DNA of 46,970 nucleotides from Pseudomonas putida W15Oct28 (GTDB lineage: Bacteria; Pseudomonadota; Gammaproteobacteria; Pseudomonadales; Pseudomonadaceae), in the NCBI RefSeq assembly GCF_000708715.2, contig NZ_JENB01000038.1, positions 1 to 46,970 of the forward strand. The letters run 5' to 3'. Of the stretch, positions 14,051 to 22,408 are shown one piece after another. Both the position numbers and the translations under genes were made by a program. The notes beneath the pieces were generated by a model. The model was not told where the DNA came from. It saw nothing but the letters and a program-made list of their open reading frames with translations, and ran no database searches. Positions within the stretch are counted from its first letter, which is position 1. The number at the start of each line of letters is the position of its first letter.

Positions 14051-14461
14051 TCAAGCCCCCTTGCACCCCTTGGGCGCCAGGTCTTCCTCGATGTCGGTGG
14101 TGCACGCCCAGCCGCTGGCCGAACGCGTCAGGGTCAGTGCCTTGCCCATCACATTGGCCGGTGCATCCACCAGCGTGCAGGCAATCTTCCCGCTGCCATC
14201 CGCCGCCTTGCCCTCGGCCGTAATCGCGCAATGCGCCGTCGCCGGCTGGCCACCCAGTTCGGCCACGCCCGCTACGTCTTTCCCGTCATTCAACCGCAAA
14301 TCCATCGCCGTTTTCAGCGCGCTGATTTCCAGCAATCCGGCCGCTGCCTTGGAGCGGGCCTGGTGGTTGGTGTACATCGGTAAGGCGATGGTCGCCAGAA
14401 TGCCGATGATCGCGACAACGATCATCAGTTCGATCAGGGTGATACCGCGTTGCCCTTTCAT
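14051..14461 (-). CDS. pilA: Type IV major pilin PilA
   Basis: A class III leader (MKGQRG) is followed by the prepilin motif ITLIELMIVVAIIGILATIA, with cleavage after Gly6 and Glu5 of the mature chain retained. The globular part is short (total 136 aa), with a C-terminal cysteine pair (C at about 120 and 133) suited to the pilin disulfide loop and further cysteines at about 79 and 94. The product is the main subunit of type IV pili or competence pseudopili, processed by PilD encoded nearby. pilA next to tRNA-Thr and divergent from the pilC cluster is the Pseudomonas arrangement. I saw no clear sigma-54 promoter. Confidence 0.93.
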   Translation of the reverse strand: MKGQRGITLIELMIVVAIIGILATIALPMYTNHQARSKAAAGLLEISALKTAMDLRLNDGKDVAGVAELGGQPATAHCAITAEGKAADGSGKIACTLVDAPANVMGKALTLTRSASGWACTTDIEEDLAPKGCKGA

Positions 14462-14677
14462 GAACGTATTTCCTTTTTAATTCGCTTACACATTGAGGTC
14501 AGTTGCGCCCCAACCGGCAGCGGCGCAGTAGGCCTGAACAGACACCTTTTGTCACCCCTGCCCGCTTGGGCGTCATCTTCGCTGAACTACTCTAGTGAGC
14601 ATCATGGACGCGTGCCCTTGCATGGACGCGGCAAGCTGTTTCCAGGCTTGTCGCCGGGGCAATAAAAGGACCTTTGC

Positions 14678-15886
14678 ATGGCTTCGACTTCACTGCTTTA
14701 CCGCTGGCACGGCACCGACGCCAACGGCACGCCGGTCAGCGGCCAAACGCCTGGGCGCAGCCCGGCTTATGTACGCGCCGGGCTGATTCGCCAGGGCATC
14801 ACGGTGGCCAGTTTGCGGCCGGCCAGCGGGCTGACGTTGAGGTTGCCGAAGCGGCGGGCGAAGGCGGACCCGGCAGGGTTCAGCCGGCAGTTGGCGACGT
14901 TGCTCAAGGCCGGGGTGCCGCTGTTGCAGGCGTTCGAGGTGATGGGGCGCAGTGGTTGCGATGCGGCGCAGGCGGCATTGCTGGGTAGATTGAAACAGGA
15001 TGTGGCGTCGGGCCTGGGGCTGGCGGATGCGTTGCAGCGGCACCCGGCATGGTTCGATGCGTTGTACTGCAACCTGGTGCGGGTGGGTGAGCAGTCCGGC
15101 ACGCTCGACCGGCAGCTGGAGCAACTGGCGGGCATGCTGGAGCAGCATCGGGCGCTGCACAAGAAGGTGCGCAAGGCGATGGTCTACCCGCTGCTGCTGT
15201 TGCTGACGGGGTTGGGGGTGTCGGCGATATTGTTGCTGGAGGTGATCCCGAAATTCGAAAGCATGTTCGCTGGCATGGGCGCGGCGTTGCCGGCATTTAC
15301 CCAGTGGGTGATCGACTTGTCCACAGGGCTGAGCCGGTTTGCCCCGCTGTTGCTGGTGATGGGGGTGGGGCTGGGTTTGGCCGTGCGCCAGCTTTACCGG
15401 CAGCATGCGCCAGCGCGCCTGTGGATATCTCGGCGGGTGCTGGGCTTACCGGTGTTTGGCAAGTTGCTGAGGGAGGCGGCGCTGGCGCGGTTTGCGCGTA
15501 GCCTGGCAACGTCGTACGGCGCCGGGGTGCCGTTGCTGGATGCGCTGGGCACGGTGGCCCGGGTAACCGGGGGCGAGCTGCATGAGCAGGCGGTGTTGCG
15601 GCTGCGCCAGGGCATGGCCAATGGGCAGGGGCTGAACCAGGCGATGGCGGGTGAGCCGCTGTTTCCACCGTTGCTGGTGCAGCTGACAGCCATTGGGGAG
15701 TCCAGCGGCACGCTGGACCAGATGCTGGATAAAGCCGCCAGCCATTACGAGGAACAGGTCAGCCAGGCGCTGGACCAGTTGACCAGCCTGCTGGAGCCGG
15801 CCATCGTGCTGATCCTGGGCCTGCTGGTGGGTGGCCTGGTGGTGGCGATGTACCTGCCGATCTTCCAGTTGGGTAGCTTGATCTGA
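14678..15886 (+). CDS. pilC: Type IV pilus inner-membrane platform protein PilC
   Basis: At 402 residues the length is normal. Two GspF/T2SSF domains are seen: about 75-195 (FSRQLATLLKAGVPLLQAFEVM) and about 275-395 (ARFARSLATSYGAGVPLLDAL). Hydrophobic segments at about 170-195, 225-245 and 375-398 anchor it in the inner membrane. It couples the assembly ATPases to pilin insertion. The usual upstream neighbour pilB is missing; only 216 bp separate pilA and pilC starts. AGGA precedes the ATG. Confidence 0.94.
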   Translation: MASTSLLYRWHGTDANGTPVSGQTPGRSPAYVRAGLIRQGITVASLRPASGLTLRLPKRRAKADPAGFSRQLATLLKAGVPLLQAFEVMGRSGCDAAQAALLGRLKQDVASGLGLADALQRHPAWFDALYCNLVRVGEQSGTLDRQLEQLAGMLEQHRALHKKVRKAMVYPLLLLLTGLGVSAILLLEVIPKFESMFAGMGAALPAFTQWVIDLSTGLSRFAPLLLVMGVGLGLAVRQLYRQHAPARLWISRRVLGLPVFGKLLREAALARFARSLATSYGAGVPLLDALGTVARVTGGELHEQAVLRLRQGMANGQGLNQAMAGEPLFPPLLVQLTAIGESSGTLDQMLDKAASHYEEQVSQALDQLTSLLEPAIVLILGLLVGGLVVAMYLPIFQLGSLI

Positions 15887-15888
15887 AC

Positions 15889-16755
15889 ATGACTTTATGG
15901 ACTTTGCTGGCTGAGCAGCCGGCGTACTTCCTTACCCTGGCCACGGTGCTCGGCCTGCTGGTGGGCAGCTTTCTGAACGTGGTGGTGTATCGCCTGCCGA
16001 TCATGCTGGAGCGCCAATGGCAGCGTGAAGCGCAAGAGGTATTGGGGCTGCCGGTTGCGCAGCACGAACGCTTCGACCTGTGCCTGCCGGCATCCCGCTG
16101 CCCGCATTGCGCGCATCAGATTCGCGCGTGGGAGAACATTCCGGTGCTCAGCTACCTGGCGTTGCGCGGGCGTTGCTCATCCTGCAAGGCCCGTATCAGC
16201 CCGCGCTACCCGCTGGTGGAGGTGGCCAGCGCGCTGCTGTCGCTGGTGGTGGCCTGGCGCTTTGGTGCTTCGGCCGAGGCCTTGCTGGCACTGCCGCTCA
16301 CCTGGTGCCTGCTGGCCCTGAGCCTGATCGATGCGGACCACCAATTGCTGCCGGATGCGCTGGTGTTGCCGATGCTGTGGCTTGGGCTGATCGTGAACGC
16401 CTTTGGCCTGTATGTGCCACTGGCCGACGCGCTGTGGGGCGCGGTGGCCGGGTACCTCAGCCTGTGGACGGTGTACTGGGTGTTCAAGCTGGTCACCGGC
16501 AAGGAAGGCATGGGCTATGGCGATTTCAAGCTGATGGCGCTGATCGGGGCCTGGGGCGGCTGGCAGGTGCTGCCGTTGACGCTGCTGCTGTCGTCGGTGG
16601 TGGGGGCGGTGGTGGGCCTGTGCCTGCTGCGTTTGCGCCGGCATGCGATGGGCACGGCGATACCGTTTGGCCCTTATCTGGCGATTGCGGGGTGGATTGC
16701 TGTGCTCTGGGGTGATGAAATATACGCCTCTTACATGCAACTGCTTGGATACTGA
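15889..16755 (+). CDS. pilD: Prepilin peptidase / N-methyltransferase PilD
   Basis: At 288 residues it has the full PilD layout: an N-terminal membrane span (LATVLGLLVGSFLNVVVYRLP), a cytoplasmic loop with two zinc-binding CxxC pairs (CPHC, CSSC) needed for methylation, and the two catalytic aspartates in LIDADHQLLPD and GYGDFKL. It cleaves and N-methylates the pilins encoded at 14051 and 29725-31983 and type II secretion pseudopilins. It starts 2 bp after pilC and its stop overlaps the coaE start (TGATG). Confidence 0.96.
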   Translation: MTLWTLLAEQPAYFLTLATVLGLLVGSFLNVVVYRLPIMLERQWQREAQEVLGLPVAQHERFDLCLPASRCPHCAHQIRAWENIPVLSYLALRGRCSSCKARISPRYPLVEVASALLSLVVAWRFGASAEALLALPLTWCLLALSLIDADHQLLPDALVLPMLWLGLIVNAFGLYVPLADALWGAVAGYLSLWTVYWVFKLVTGKEGMGYGDFKLMALIGAWGGWQVLPLTLLLSSVVGAVVGLCLLRLRRHAMGTAIPFGPYLAIAGWIAVLWGDEIYASYMQLLGY

Positions 16756-17378
16756 TGGCCACTGCAGCCTTTACCCCCTGGATTCTCGGCCTGACCGGCG
16801 GCATTGGTAGCGGCAAGAGCGCTGCTGCCGAGCGCTTCGTCGAGCTTGGCGTGCACCTGGTCGACGCCGACCAGGCGGCGCGCTGGGTTGTCGAACCTGG
16901 CCGCCCGGCCTTGGCCAGCATCGTCGAACGCTTCGGCCCGGGTGTGCTACAGGCGGACGGCCAGCTTGATCGCGCCGCCCTGCGCCAGCTGATCTTCGCC
17001 GACCCGGCGCAGCGCAAATGGCTGGAGCAACTGCTGCACCCGCTGATCGGGCGGGAGATTTTCAGCTACCTGGCCAAGGCGCAGTCGCCGTATGCGGTGT
17101 ATGTGTCGCCGCTGCTGATTGAATCGGGCCAGTACCAAAAGACTCAACGCGTGCTGGTGATTGATGCGCCGCAGGAGCTGCAGATAGCCCGTACCCTGGC
17201 GCGCGACAACACCAGTGCCGAACAGGTGCAGGCGATTTTGCAGGCCCAGCTGGCCCGTGAGGAGCGCCTGCGCCATGCCGATGATGTGGTGGTCAACGAC
17301 GGCGACCTGGCCGCGCTGCATGAGCAGATTGACCGCCTGCACCACTTTTACCTGACTTTGAAAGGAGGCCAGCCATGA
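16755..17378 (+). CDS. coaE: Dephospho-CoA kinase
   Basis: At 207 residues it has the P-loop GLTGGIGSGKSAAAERF near the start and VDADQAARWVV in the substrate-binding region, both characteristic. It phosphorylates the 3'-hydroxyl of dephospho-CoA, the last step of coenzyme A synthesis. It overlaps pilD by one base and yacG by four, so the cluster is one operon. Confidence 0.96.
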   Translation: MATAAFTPWILGLTGGIGSGKSAAAERFVELGVHLVDADQAARWVVEPGRPALASIVERFGPGVLQADGQLDRAALRQLIFADPAQRKWLEQLLHPLIGREIFSYLAKAQSPYAVYVSPLLIESGQYQKTQRVLVIDAPQELQIARTLARDNTSAEQVQAILQAQLAREERLRHADDVVVNDGDLAALHEQIDRLHHFYLTLKGGQP

Positions 17379-17575
17379 GCCAGCCGTTGACCGTCGATTG
17401 CCCTACTTGTGGCGCACCTGTGGAATGGGCTGAGAAAAGCGCGTTCCGGCCGTTTTGTTCGGACCGCTGCAAACTGATCGACCTGGGCGCCTGGGCGGCC
17501 GAGGAGCACAAGATTGCGGGGTCGGAAGAGTCCGAAGATGAGCTCTATTCGGGGGACCTGGAGCCGCGGCACTGA
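17375..17575 (+). CDS. yacG: DNA gyrase inhibitor YacG (zinc protein)
   Basis: A 66-residue protein with one zinc site: CPTCG and CSDRCKLIDLGAW, the YacG signature. In E. coli it binds GyrB and inhibits gyrase. The C-terminus is acidic (EESEDELYSGD). It is translationally coupled to coaE (ATGA-type overlap, ribosome site AGGAGG within coaE). Confidence 0.94.
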   Translation: MSQPLTVDCPTCGAPVEWAEKSAFRPFCSDRCKLIDLGAWAAEEHKIAGSEESEDELYSGDLEPRH

Positions 17576-17641
17576 GCTGATTGCAAGGTGGCTGTGCCGG
17601 GCCTCTTGCCCCAGACCAAATCCTTGAGACTGGCGCGGTAC

Positions 17642-17759
17642 CTGTAGGAGCGGCCTTGTGTCGCGATGGGCTGCAAAGCAGCCCCAGCAATTGTTGCTCC
17701 AACGCCAAAAACGGGGGCCGCTTTGCGGCCCATCGCGACACAAGGCCGCTCCTACAGGG
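17642..17759. repeat. REP pair (BIME-like), GGAGCGGCCTTGTGTCGCGA type
   Basis: Two inverted copies of a P. putida-type REP unit (TGTAGGAGCGGCCTTGTGTC and its reverse complement, each followed by a GGGCTGC...GCAGCCC or GGCCGC...GCGGCC stem) flank a 25-bp spacer. It sits between convergent genes. Confidence 0.9.
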
Positions 17760-17786
17760 TCCCTCACTATTTTCTAGACCGCGTGC

Positions 17787-18494
17787 TCACCGCTCATCTT
17801 CTTTCCAGGGCGCCTGCAGATACCGTGTGCGGTTGAAGGTTTCCAGCCATTCCGGGCAAAACACCACCAGCGCACTGATCACCATGCCGTTGATGAACGC
17901 CTCGGGGAACATCATCAGCCACAGGTAGCCGACAAAGTCGCTGAGCCACTCCGGCAGGGCAAAACGCCCATCCAGCCACAACAACCCTAGCGCCGCAGGC
18001 ACGCAAACCAGTACGGTCAGCGCTGCCGGGAAGAACCCTGAACAGAAGATATAAACGAACAGGTTTCGCGGCTGGGCGCGCTCGACCGCTATCGCGCACA
18101 CCTCGGTAATCAGCACCGGCAAGCCAACCAGCAACAAGCCATTCACCCCCAGCGCCGCCAGGTCCTGGCGCCCCAGCGCCAGCAAGCCAAGCTGGGCCAT
18201 GAACCCGCCCAGTACCGCCAGCGGCCAGTCCAGCAACAGGGTGACCGCGGTCATGCCAATGAAGTGGTACGACACCCCGGTATCAAAATCGCGCCTCACC
18301 AGCCACAACGCGAACAGGCAGAACACGGTGCCAAACAGCAAATGCTGGCGGCGCCGGTCGGTGAACAGTTCAACCCAGCGAACCCGGCTTACCGCCCAGA
18401 TCAGCAACGGCACAAAACCCAGCCAGCCAAGGGTAAGGGTGGTGCCGGACAACACCTGCGCGCTGATCACCTGAACAATACCCTTTGCAGCCAT
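17787..18494 (-). CDS. CbiM-like energy-coupling factor transporter permease
   Basis: The product (about 235 aa from ATG 18494) has six or seven hydrophobic segments and the pattern SYHFIGMTAVTLLLDWPLAVLGG and LVGLPVLITE seen in the cobalt/nickel CbiM family as annotated in Pseudomonas. The long N-terminal extension open to 18575 is not needed. No ATPase partner is adjacent, so substrate and energy source are unclear. It is divergent from the small membrane protein at 18581. Confidence 0.7.
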   Translation of the reverse strand: MAAKGIVQVISAQVLSGTTLTLGWLGFVPLLIWAVSRVRWVELFTDRRRQHLLFGTVFCLFALWLVRRDFDTGVSYHFIGMTAVTLLLDWPLAVLGGFMAQLGLLALGRQDLAALGVNGLLLVGLPVLITEVCAIAVERAQPRNLFVYIFCSGFFPAALTVLVCVPAALGLLWLDGRFALPEWLSDFVGYLWLMMFPEAFINGMVISALVVFCPEWLETFNRTRYLQAPWKEDER

Positions 18495-18580
18495 GTGGAT
18501 AAGATCGAGTCTACACCCATTCTCCCTTTCTTTCGGCTGCGGTAGGCTGGCGCCCTCATTCGATGCAGGAAGCATTGGCC

Positions 18581-19012
18581 ATGCCGGAAGGAATCAACCC
18601 CGCCCTGCTGCTGGCAGCGGCACTCAACGCCATCATCGGCGTACTTCACCTGGCCGTCATCGCCGTCGGGCCGCGCTGGTACCGTTTGTTCGGGGCTGGC
18701 GAGCGCATGGCGGTGGCCGCCGAAAAAGGCCGCTGGTACCCGGGGCTGATCACGGCTGCCATCGCCTGCGTGTTGCTGGCCTGGTCGGCCTATGCACTGT
18801 CGGCTGCCGGGGCAATCGGGCGGCTGCCGCTGCTACTGCCAGCCATGTGCCTGATCACCCTGGTGTACCTGCTACGCGGCCTGCTGGGGCCCAGATTGCT
18901 GGCGGGTACCGGGCGTTCGCAGCGGTTTATCGTGGTCAGTTCGCTGATCTGCCTGGGCTTCGGCCTGGTGCACCTGGTCGGGCTGGTGCAGCAGTGGCCG
19001 GTACTGGGCTGA
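18581..19012 (+). CDS. Four-span inner membrane protein
   Basis: About 143 residues with four hydrophobic helices (residues roughly 7-28, 52-75, 80-100, 115-138). An upstream ATG at 18563 is possible, but AGGA at 18567 is correctly spaced for the ATG at 18581. Homologous unknown proteins are common in Pseudomonas; no function is known to me. Confidence 0.75.
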   Translation: MPEGINPALLLAAALNAIIGVLHLAVIAVGPRWYRLFGAGERMAVAAEKGRWYPGLITAAIACVLLAWSAYALSAAGAIGRLPLLLPAMCLITLVYLLRGLLGPRLLAGTGRSQRFIVVSSLICLGFGLVHLVGLVQQWPVLG

Positions 19013-19067
19013 TTCCCACGCTTAAACAGCATCTTACCGTCATCGATTAGCGGCTAAGCTTGTCTGC

Positions 19068-19697
19068 ATGGATGACTCAGACTACCTGCGCCTGCTTACC
19101 ATCCAGGCCGAACAAGCCAATGCCTTTCTCTCCAACGCCCGCAAGTGGGAGCGGGAGCGTTGGGTGTGCCAGCGACTGTTGCAGGGGTTGAACATCCCTT
19201 ACCGCAGCGAGGACTTCACCCCGGCCGGGCAGGAGCCGCCAGATGTGCTGTTTCGCGATGCGGCCTTCGAGGTGTTTTTCGTGCTCGACGAGGGCCGCCG
19301 GCTGAACGATGAGTGGCGCGAAGAGCTGCAGCGCCGGCGCAGTGCGTTTTCCCTGGCGCAACTGGTGCGCCGTGAAGCGCGCCCGCGGCGCATCAGTGCC
19401 ACCGAGCTGCTGGCGCGCCTGGCGCCGACCTTGCGCAAGAAGGCGCACAACTACCGGGAACGCGGGCTGGAGCTGAACGAGCTGGACATCATCGCCTTCG
19501 CCAGCCTCAAGCGTGAAGTGCTCGACCTCAATACCCACTTCCCGCCGCCCACCGAATACCTGCGCCAGGGCTGGCGCTCGCTGTCGCTGGTGGGGCCGAC
19601 GTTTGCCCGGGTGCTGTTCGCCCACCCCGATGCGCCAGACTTCCTGCGTGGCAACCTGGGCCGCAGCATTGTTTTTGATGTAGGCATCAGTCTTTGA
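19068..19697 (+). CDS. DUF1780 family protein
   Basis: A 209-residue protein typical of Pseudomonas (DYLRLLTIQAEQANAFLSNA start; RKWERERWVCQRLLQGL). DUF1780 has been described as having a PD-(D/E)XK nuclease-like fold; here PPDVLFRDAAFEVFFVLDEG carries the D and E that could form such a core. The biological role is unknown. It stands alone with its own upstream gap of 55 bp. Confidence 0.8.
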   Translation: MDDSDYLRLLTIQAEQANAFLSNARKWERERWVCQRLLQGLNIPYRSEDFTPAGQEPPDVLFRDAAFEVFFVLDEGRRLNDEWREELQRRRSAFSLAQLVRREARPRRISATELLARLAPTLRKKAHNYRERGLELNELDIIAFASLKREVLDLNTHFPPPTEYLRQGWRSLSLVGPTFARVLFAHPDAPDFLRGNLGRSIVFDVGISL

Positions 19698-19829
19698 TCC
19701 AGTGCAGCGAGTGTTTGCGATGGCGTACACTCGGCGCCAGAGATAGAAAGCATTATCATTTGTTCCAAGCGCCTGCACGAACGCTGTAGCGTTTGCGCAG
19801 TCACAAACGTCTACCTGACGAGGCCCACC

Positions 19830-20003
19830 ATGACCAGCCGCCTGAATCCAGAAGATCAGCGTCGTGTCGATGAGTATCTGCGAGCCCCCCAGCACCAAGT
19901 CGAGCGCAGGCCCTTCCGGCCGTGGCTGCTCCTTGTGCTGGTGGTGGCCGTGACCATCGGGTTGGGTCTCATCAGCCGCCTGCTGAGTGGACTGGTGCTA
20001 TGA
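19830..20003 (+). CDS. DUF3094 small membrane protein, 57 aa
   Basis: The ORF runs from ATG 19830 to TGA 20001-20003. It starts MTSRLNPEDQRRVDEYLRAP, followed by a basic stretch and one C-terminal hydrophobic helix (WLLLVLVVAVTIGLGLISRL). This layout matches DUF3094, a short single-span family conserved in Pseudomonas. A GAGG ribosome site lies upstream. The function is unknown. It precedes ndh by 84 bp and may be cotranscribed. Confidence 0.8.
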   Translation: MTSRLNPEDQRRVDEYLRAPQHQVERRPFRPWLLLVLVVAVTIGLGLISRLLSGLVL

Positions 20004-20087
20004 GCTGCTTTGCGCTCGCCCTCCCCTCGTGCAGTTTGCGGCCGGCCCCCAGGGCCACGAATTCCGTAAACCTTATGAGATATCCCC

Positions 20088-21383
20088 ATGACTCATCGCA
20101 TCGTGATTGTCGGCGGCGGCGCCGGCGGCCTGGAACTGGCGACCCGCCTGGGTAAAAGCCTGGGCAAGCGCAAGCAGGCCGAAATCACCCTGGTCGACGC
20201 CAACCTCACGCACATCTGGAAGCCACTGCTGCACGAAGTGGCCGCCGGCTCGCTGAACTCCTCGGAAGACGAACTGAACTACGTGGCCCAGGCCAAGTGG
20301 AACCACTTCAACTTCCAGCTGGGGCGCATGAGTGGCCTGGACCGTGAAGGCAAGCGGATTCAACTGGCCGCCACCCTCGATGATGAGGGCCGCGAGCTGC
20401 TGCCTGCGCGCACCCTGGGCTACGACACGCTGGTCATTGCCGTGGGTTCCAACACCAACGACTTCGGCACCTTGGGCGCGGCGCAGCACTGCTTGTTCCT
20501 CGACACGCGCAAGCAGGCCGAGCGCTTCCATCAGCAGTTGCTCAATCACTACCTGCGCGCCCACGCCGGTGACGTGGCCAGCGAGCAGATCAGCGTAGCC
20601 ATCGTCGGCGCCGGTGCCACCGGTGTAGAGCTGGCGGCCGAGCTGCACCACGCCGCCCACGAACTGGCGGCCTATGGCCTGGACCGCATCCAGCCTAAGG
20701 ACATGCACATCACCATCATCGAGGCCGGCCCGCGCGTGCTGCCGGCCCTGCCGGAGCGCATCAGCGTGCCGGTGCACAAGACCCTGGAAAAGCTCGGGGT
20801 GAAGGTGTTGACCAACGCGGCTGTCAGTGAAGTGACCGAGGACGGCCTGAAAACCAAGGACGGCGAGGTGATCCAGGCCAGCCTGAAAGTGTGGGCGGCG
20901 GGTATCCGTGCGCCGGGCTTCCTGAAGGACATCGATGGGCTGGAAACCAACCGCATCAACCAGCTGGTGGTGCGCCCTACCCTGCAGACTACCCGCGACG
21001 ACAACATCTTCGCCTTCGGTGACTGCGCCGCCTGCCCGCAACCGGGTAGCGACCGCAATGTGCCGCCACGTGCCCAGGCGGCGCACCAGCAGGCTTCGAT
21101 GCTGGCGCAAAGCCTGAAGGCGCGGTTGGAGAACAAGACGCTGCCGACTTACGAGTACAAGGACTACGGCTCGCTGGTATCGCTGTCGCGCTTCTCGGCG
21201 GTGGGCAACCTGATGGGTAACCTGATGGGCAGCGTGAAGCTGGAAGGCTGGCTGGCGCGGATGTTCTACGTGTCGCTGTACCGCATGCACCAGATGGCGT
21301 TGTACGGGTTCTTCCGTACGGCGTTGATGATGCTGGGGAGCAAGATTGGCCGGGGTACTGAGCCACGCCTGAAGCTGCACTGA
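20088..21383 (+). CDS. ndh: Type II NADH dehydrogenase
   Basis: A 431-residue flavoprotein with two dinucleotide-binding folds: FAD motif IVIVGGGAGGLELATRLG at the start and the NADH motif VAIVGAGATGVELAAEL near 165-185, and the conserved FAD contact FAFGDCAACP (about 305). A C-terminal amphipathic region (SVKLEGWLARMFYVSLYRMH) anchors it to the inner membrane. It oxidises NADH and reduces quinone without pumping protons. Confidence 0.94.
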   Translation: MTHRIVIVGGGAGGLELATRLGKSLGKRKQAEITLVDANLTHIWKPLLHEVAAGSLNSSEDELNYVAQAKWNHFNFQLGRMSGLDREGKRIQLAATLDDEGRELLPARTLGYDTLVIAVGSNTNDFGTLGAAQHCLFLDTRKQAERFHQQLLNHYLRAHAGDVASEQISVAIVGAGATGVELAAELHHAAHELAAYGLDRIQPKDMHITIIEAGPRVLPALPERISVPVHKTLEKLGVKVLTNAAVSEVTEDGLKTKDGEVIQASLKVWAAGIRAPGFLKDIDGLETNRINQLVVRPTLQTTRDDNIFAFGDCAACPQPGSDRNVPPRAQAAHQQASMLAQSLKARLENKTLPTYEYKDYGSLVSLSRFSAVGNLMGNLMGSVKLEGWLARMFYVSLYRMHQMALYGFFRTALMMLGSKIGRGTEPRLKLH

Positions 21384-21390
21384 AGATTGT

Positions 21391-21494
21391 CGGGGGCGCT
21401 TTGCGCCCCTTTCGCGACACAAGGCCGCTCCTACAGGGGATCGCGTGTTCCTGTAGGAGCGGCCTTGTGTCGCGATGGCCTGCAACGCAGGCCC
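21391..21494. repeat. REP pair after ndh
   Basis: Two inverted REP units (CGACACAAGGCCGCTCCTAC then GTAGGAGCGGCCTTGTGTCG) face tail to tail with a 13-bp spacer, with outer stems GGGGCGC..GCGCCCC and GGCCTGC..GCAGGCC. Confidence 0.9.
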
Positions 21495-21513
21495 AAAATC
21501 TGACAGGCAAAGA

Positions 21514-21543
21514 AAAAGGGCATCTCTTTCGAGATGCCCTTTA
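21514..21543 (-). terminator. Terminator of the tRNA cluster
   Basis: GGGCATCTC-TTTC-GAGATGCCC with flanking A/T tracts follows the last tRNA-Lys on the minus strand. A near copy lies at 21718-21750. Confidence 0.88.
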
Positions 21544-21547
21544 TTCA

Positions 21548-21623
21548 TGGTGGGTCGTGTAGGATTCGAACCTACGACCAATTGGTTAAAAGCCAACTGC
21601 TCTACCAACTGAGCTAACGACCC
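21548..21623 (-). tRNA. tRNA-Lys (TTT), distal copy
   Basis: 76-nt cloverleaf on the minus strand: acceptor GGGTCGT/ACGACCC, D arm GCTCAGTTGGTAGAGC, anticodon TTT in GGCTTTTAACC, T arm with GTTCGAATC, CCA encoded. Identical in sequence to the copy at 21753. Confidence 0.97.
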
Positions 21624-21629
21624 TAAAAA

Positions 21630-21706
21630 TGGTCGGGGTGAGGGGATTCGAACTCCTGACATCCTGCTCCCAAAGCAGGCGCGCTACCGGACTGCGCTAC
21701 ACCCCG
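21630..21706 (-). tRNA. tRNA-Pro (TGG), distal copy
   Basis: 77-nt cloverleaf: acceptor CGGGGTG/CACCCCG, anticodon TGG in TGCTTTGGGAGCA, T arm GTTCGAATC, CCA encoded. Identical to the copy at 21835. Confidence 0.97.
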
Positions 21707-21717
21707 GGTCTTTCAAA

Positions 21718-21750
21718 AAAAAGGGCATCTCTTGGAGATGCCCTTCTTTA
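21718..21750 (-). terminator. Internal terminator between tRNA repeats
   Basis: GGGCATCTC-TTG-GAGATGCCC with an A9 tract on the plus strand (U-tract for the minus-strand transcript). It lies between the proximal Lys and the distal Pro genes, a relic of the duplication, and should reduce readthrough to the distal pair. Confidence 0.85.
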
Positions 21751-21752
21751 CA

Positions 21753-21828
21753 TGGTGGGTCGTGTAGGATTCGAACCTACGACCAATTGGTTAAAAGCCA
21801 ACTGCTCTACCAACTGAGCTAACGACCC
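21753..21828 (-). tRNA. tRNA-Lys (TTT), proximal copy
   Basis: Same 76-nt sequence as the copy at 21548, with acceptor GGGTCGT, anticodon TTT and encoded CCA. Followed on the minus strand by its own terminator. Confidence 0.97.
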
Positions 21829-21834
21829 GGAAAA

Positions 21835-21911
21835 TGGTCGGGGTGAGGGGATTCGAACTCCTGACATCCTGCTCCCAAAGCAGGCGCGCTACCGGACTGC
21901 GCTACACCCCG
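21835..21911 (-). tRNA. tRNA-Pro (TGG), proximal copy
   Basis: Same 77-nt sequence as the copy at 21630, six bases upstream of the proximal tRNA-Lys on the minus strand. Confidence 0.97.
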
Positions 21912-21914
21912 AGA

Positions 21915-21990
21915 TGGCTCCGCGACCTGGACTCGAACCAGGGACCCAATGATTAACAGTCATTTGCTCTACCGACTGAGCTATCGCGGA
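21915..21990 (-). tRNA. tRNA-Asn (GTT)
   Basis: First gene of the cluster on the minus strand; acceptor TCCGCGA/TCGCGGA, anticodon GTT in GACTGTTAATC, T arm GGTTCGAGTCC, CCA encoded. The promoter of the cluster should lie in 21991-22150, which is AT-rich. Confidence 0.97.
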
Positions 21991-22305
21991 ACTGAACTTC
22001 GGTACAACTTACCGATGTGCTACTCCGAAGGCTGTGTTCGCTTCGGACTCTTTAGCTTCGCTGCTTTCGCTTTGTCGCTGCTGAGGCCGGCTATTCTACA
22101 TTCTTCGTTTTGCTTGTCAACCACTTTTTTTCATTCAACTTACTGATTTGTAAGTTGTTTTGCGGTCACCGATGTTGCTGGTGATTCGCTTAGTGCCTGA
22201 CAACGCGGCGTATATTAGGGTCACTCGAATTTTGATGCAAGCAAAAATTTCAAAAATTTCAGCAAGTTATCCTGAATTCCCCGGAAGCCCCGGTTTTACT
22301 GGGTT
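21991..22305. other. Gene-free AT-rich intergenic stretch
   Basis: No gene is supported here. The part nearest the tRNA cluster is AT-rich, includes CGCTGCTTTCGCTTTG-like sequence and TTGTCAACC, and is expected to hold the tRNA promoter on the minus strand; no clear consensus could be fixed by eye. Confidence 0.5.
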
Positions 22306-22346
22306 GTGCCGGCCTCTTCGCGGGAAAACCCGCTCCCACAGGGGCC
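22306..22346. repeat. Single REP unit, CCGGCCTCTTCGCGGG type
   Basis: CCGGCCTCTTCGCGGG-4 bp-CCCGCTCCCACAGG is the classic 35-bp P. putida REP family, distinct from the TGTGTCGCGA type elsewhere in the window. It lies just downstream of the clpB terminator. Confidence 0.9.
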
Positions 22347-22365
22347 CCACAGCGCCTGTGAAGAG

Positions 22366-22395
22366 GCAAAAAAAAGCCCCGCAAAAGCGGGGCTC
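22366..22395 (-). terminator. clpB terminator
   Basis: AGCCCCGC-AAAA-GCGGGGCT with eight T's in the minus-strand transcript, 14 bp after the clpB stop. Confidence 0.93.
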
Positions 22396-22408
22396 ATGGT
22401 GAAGCAAA

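Noticed and set aside
19741..19760. Fur box upstream of the DUF3094 gene (GATAGAAAGCATTATCATTT)
   Set aside because: Only about half the positions match the Fur consensus; too weak to call.
20073..21662. A 529-residue minus-strand ORF
   Set aside because: Antisense to ndh and across a tRNA; composition is His/Arg/Gln-rich, typical of a shadow frame in high-GC DNA.
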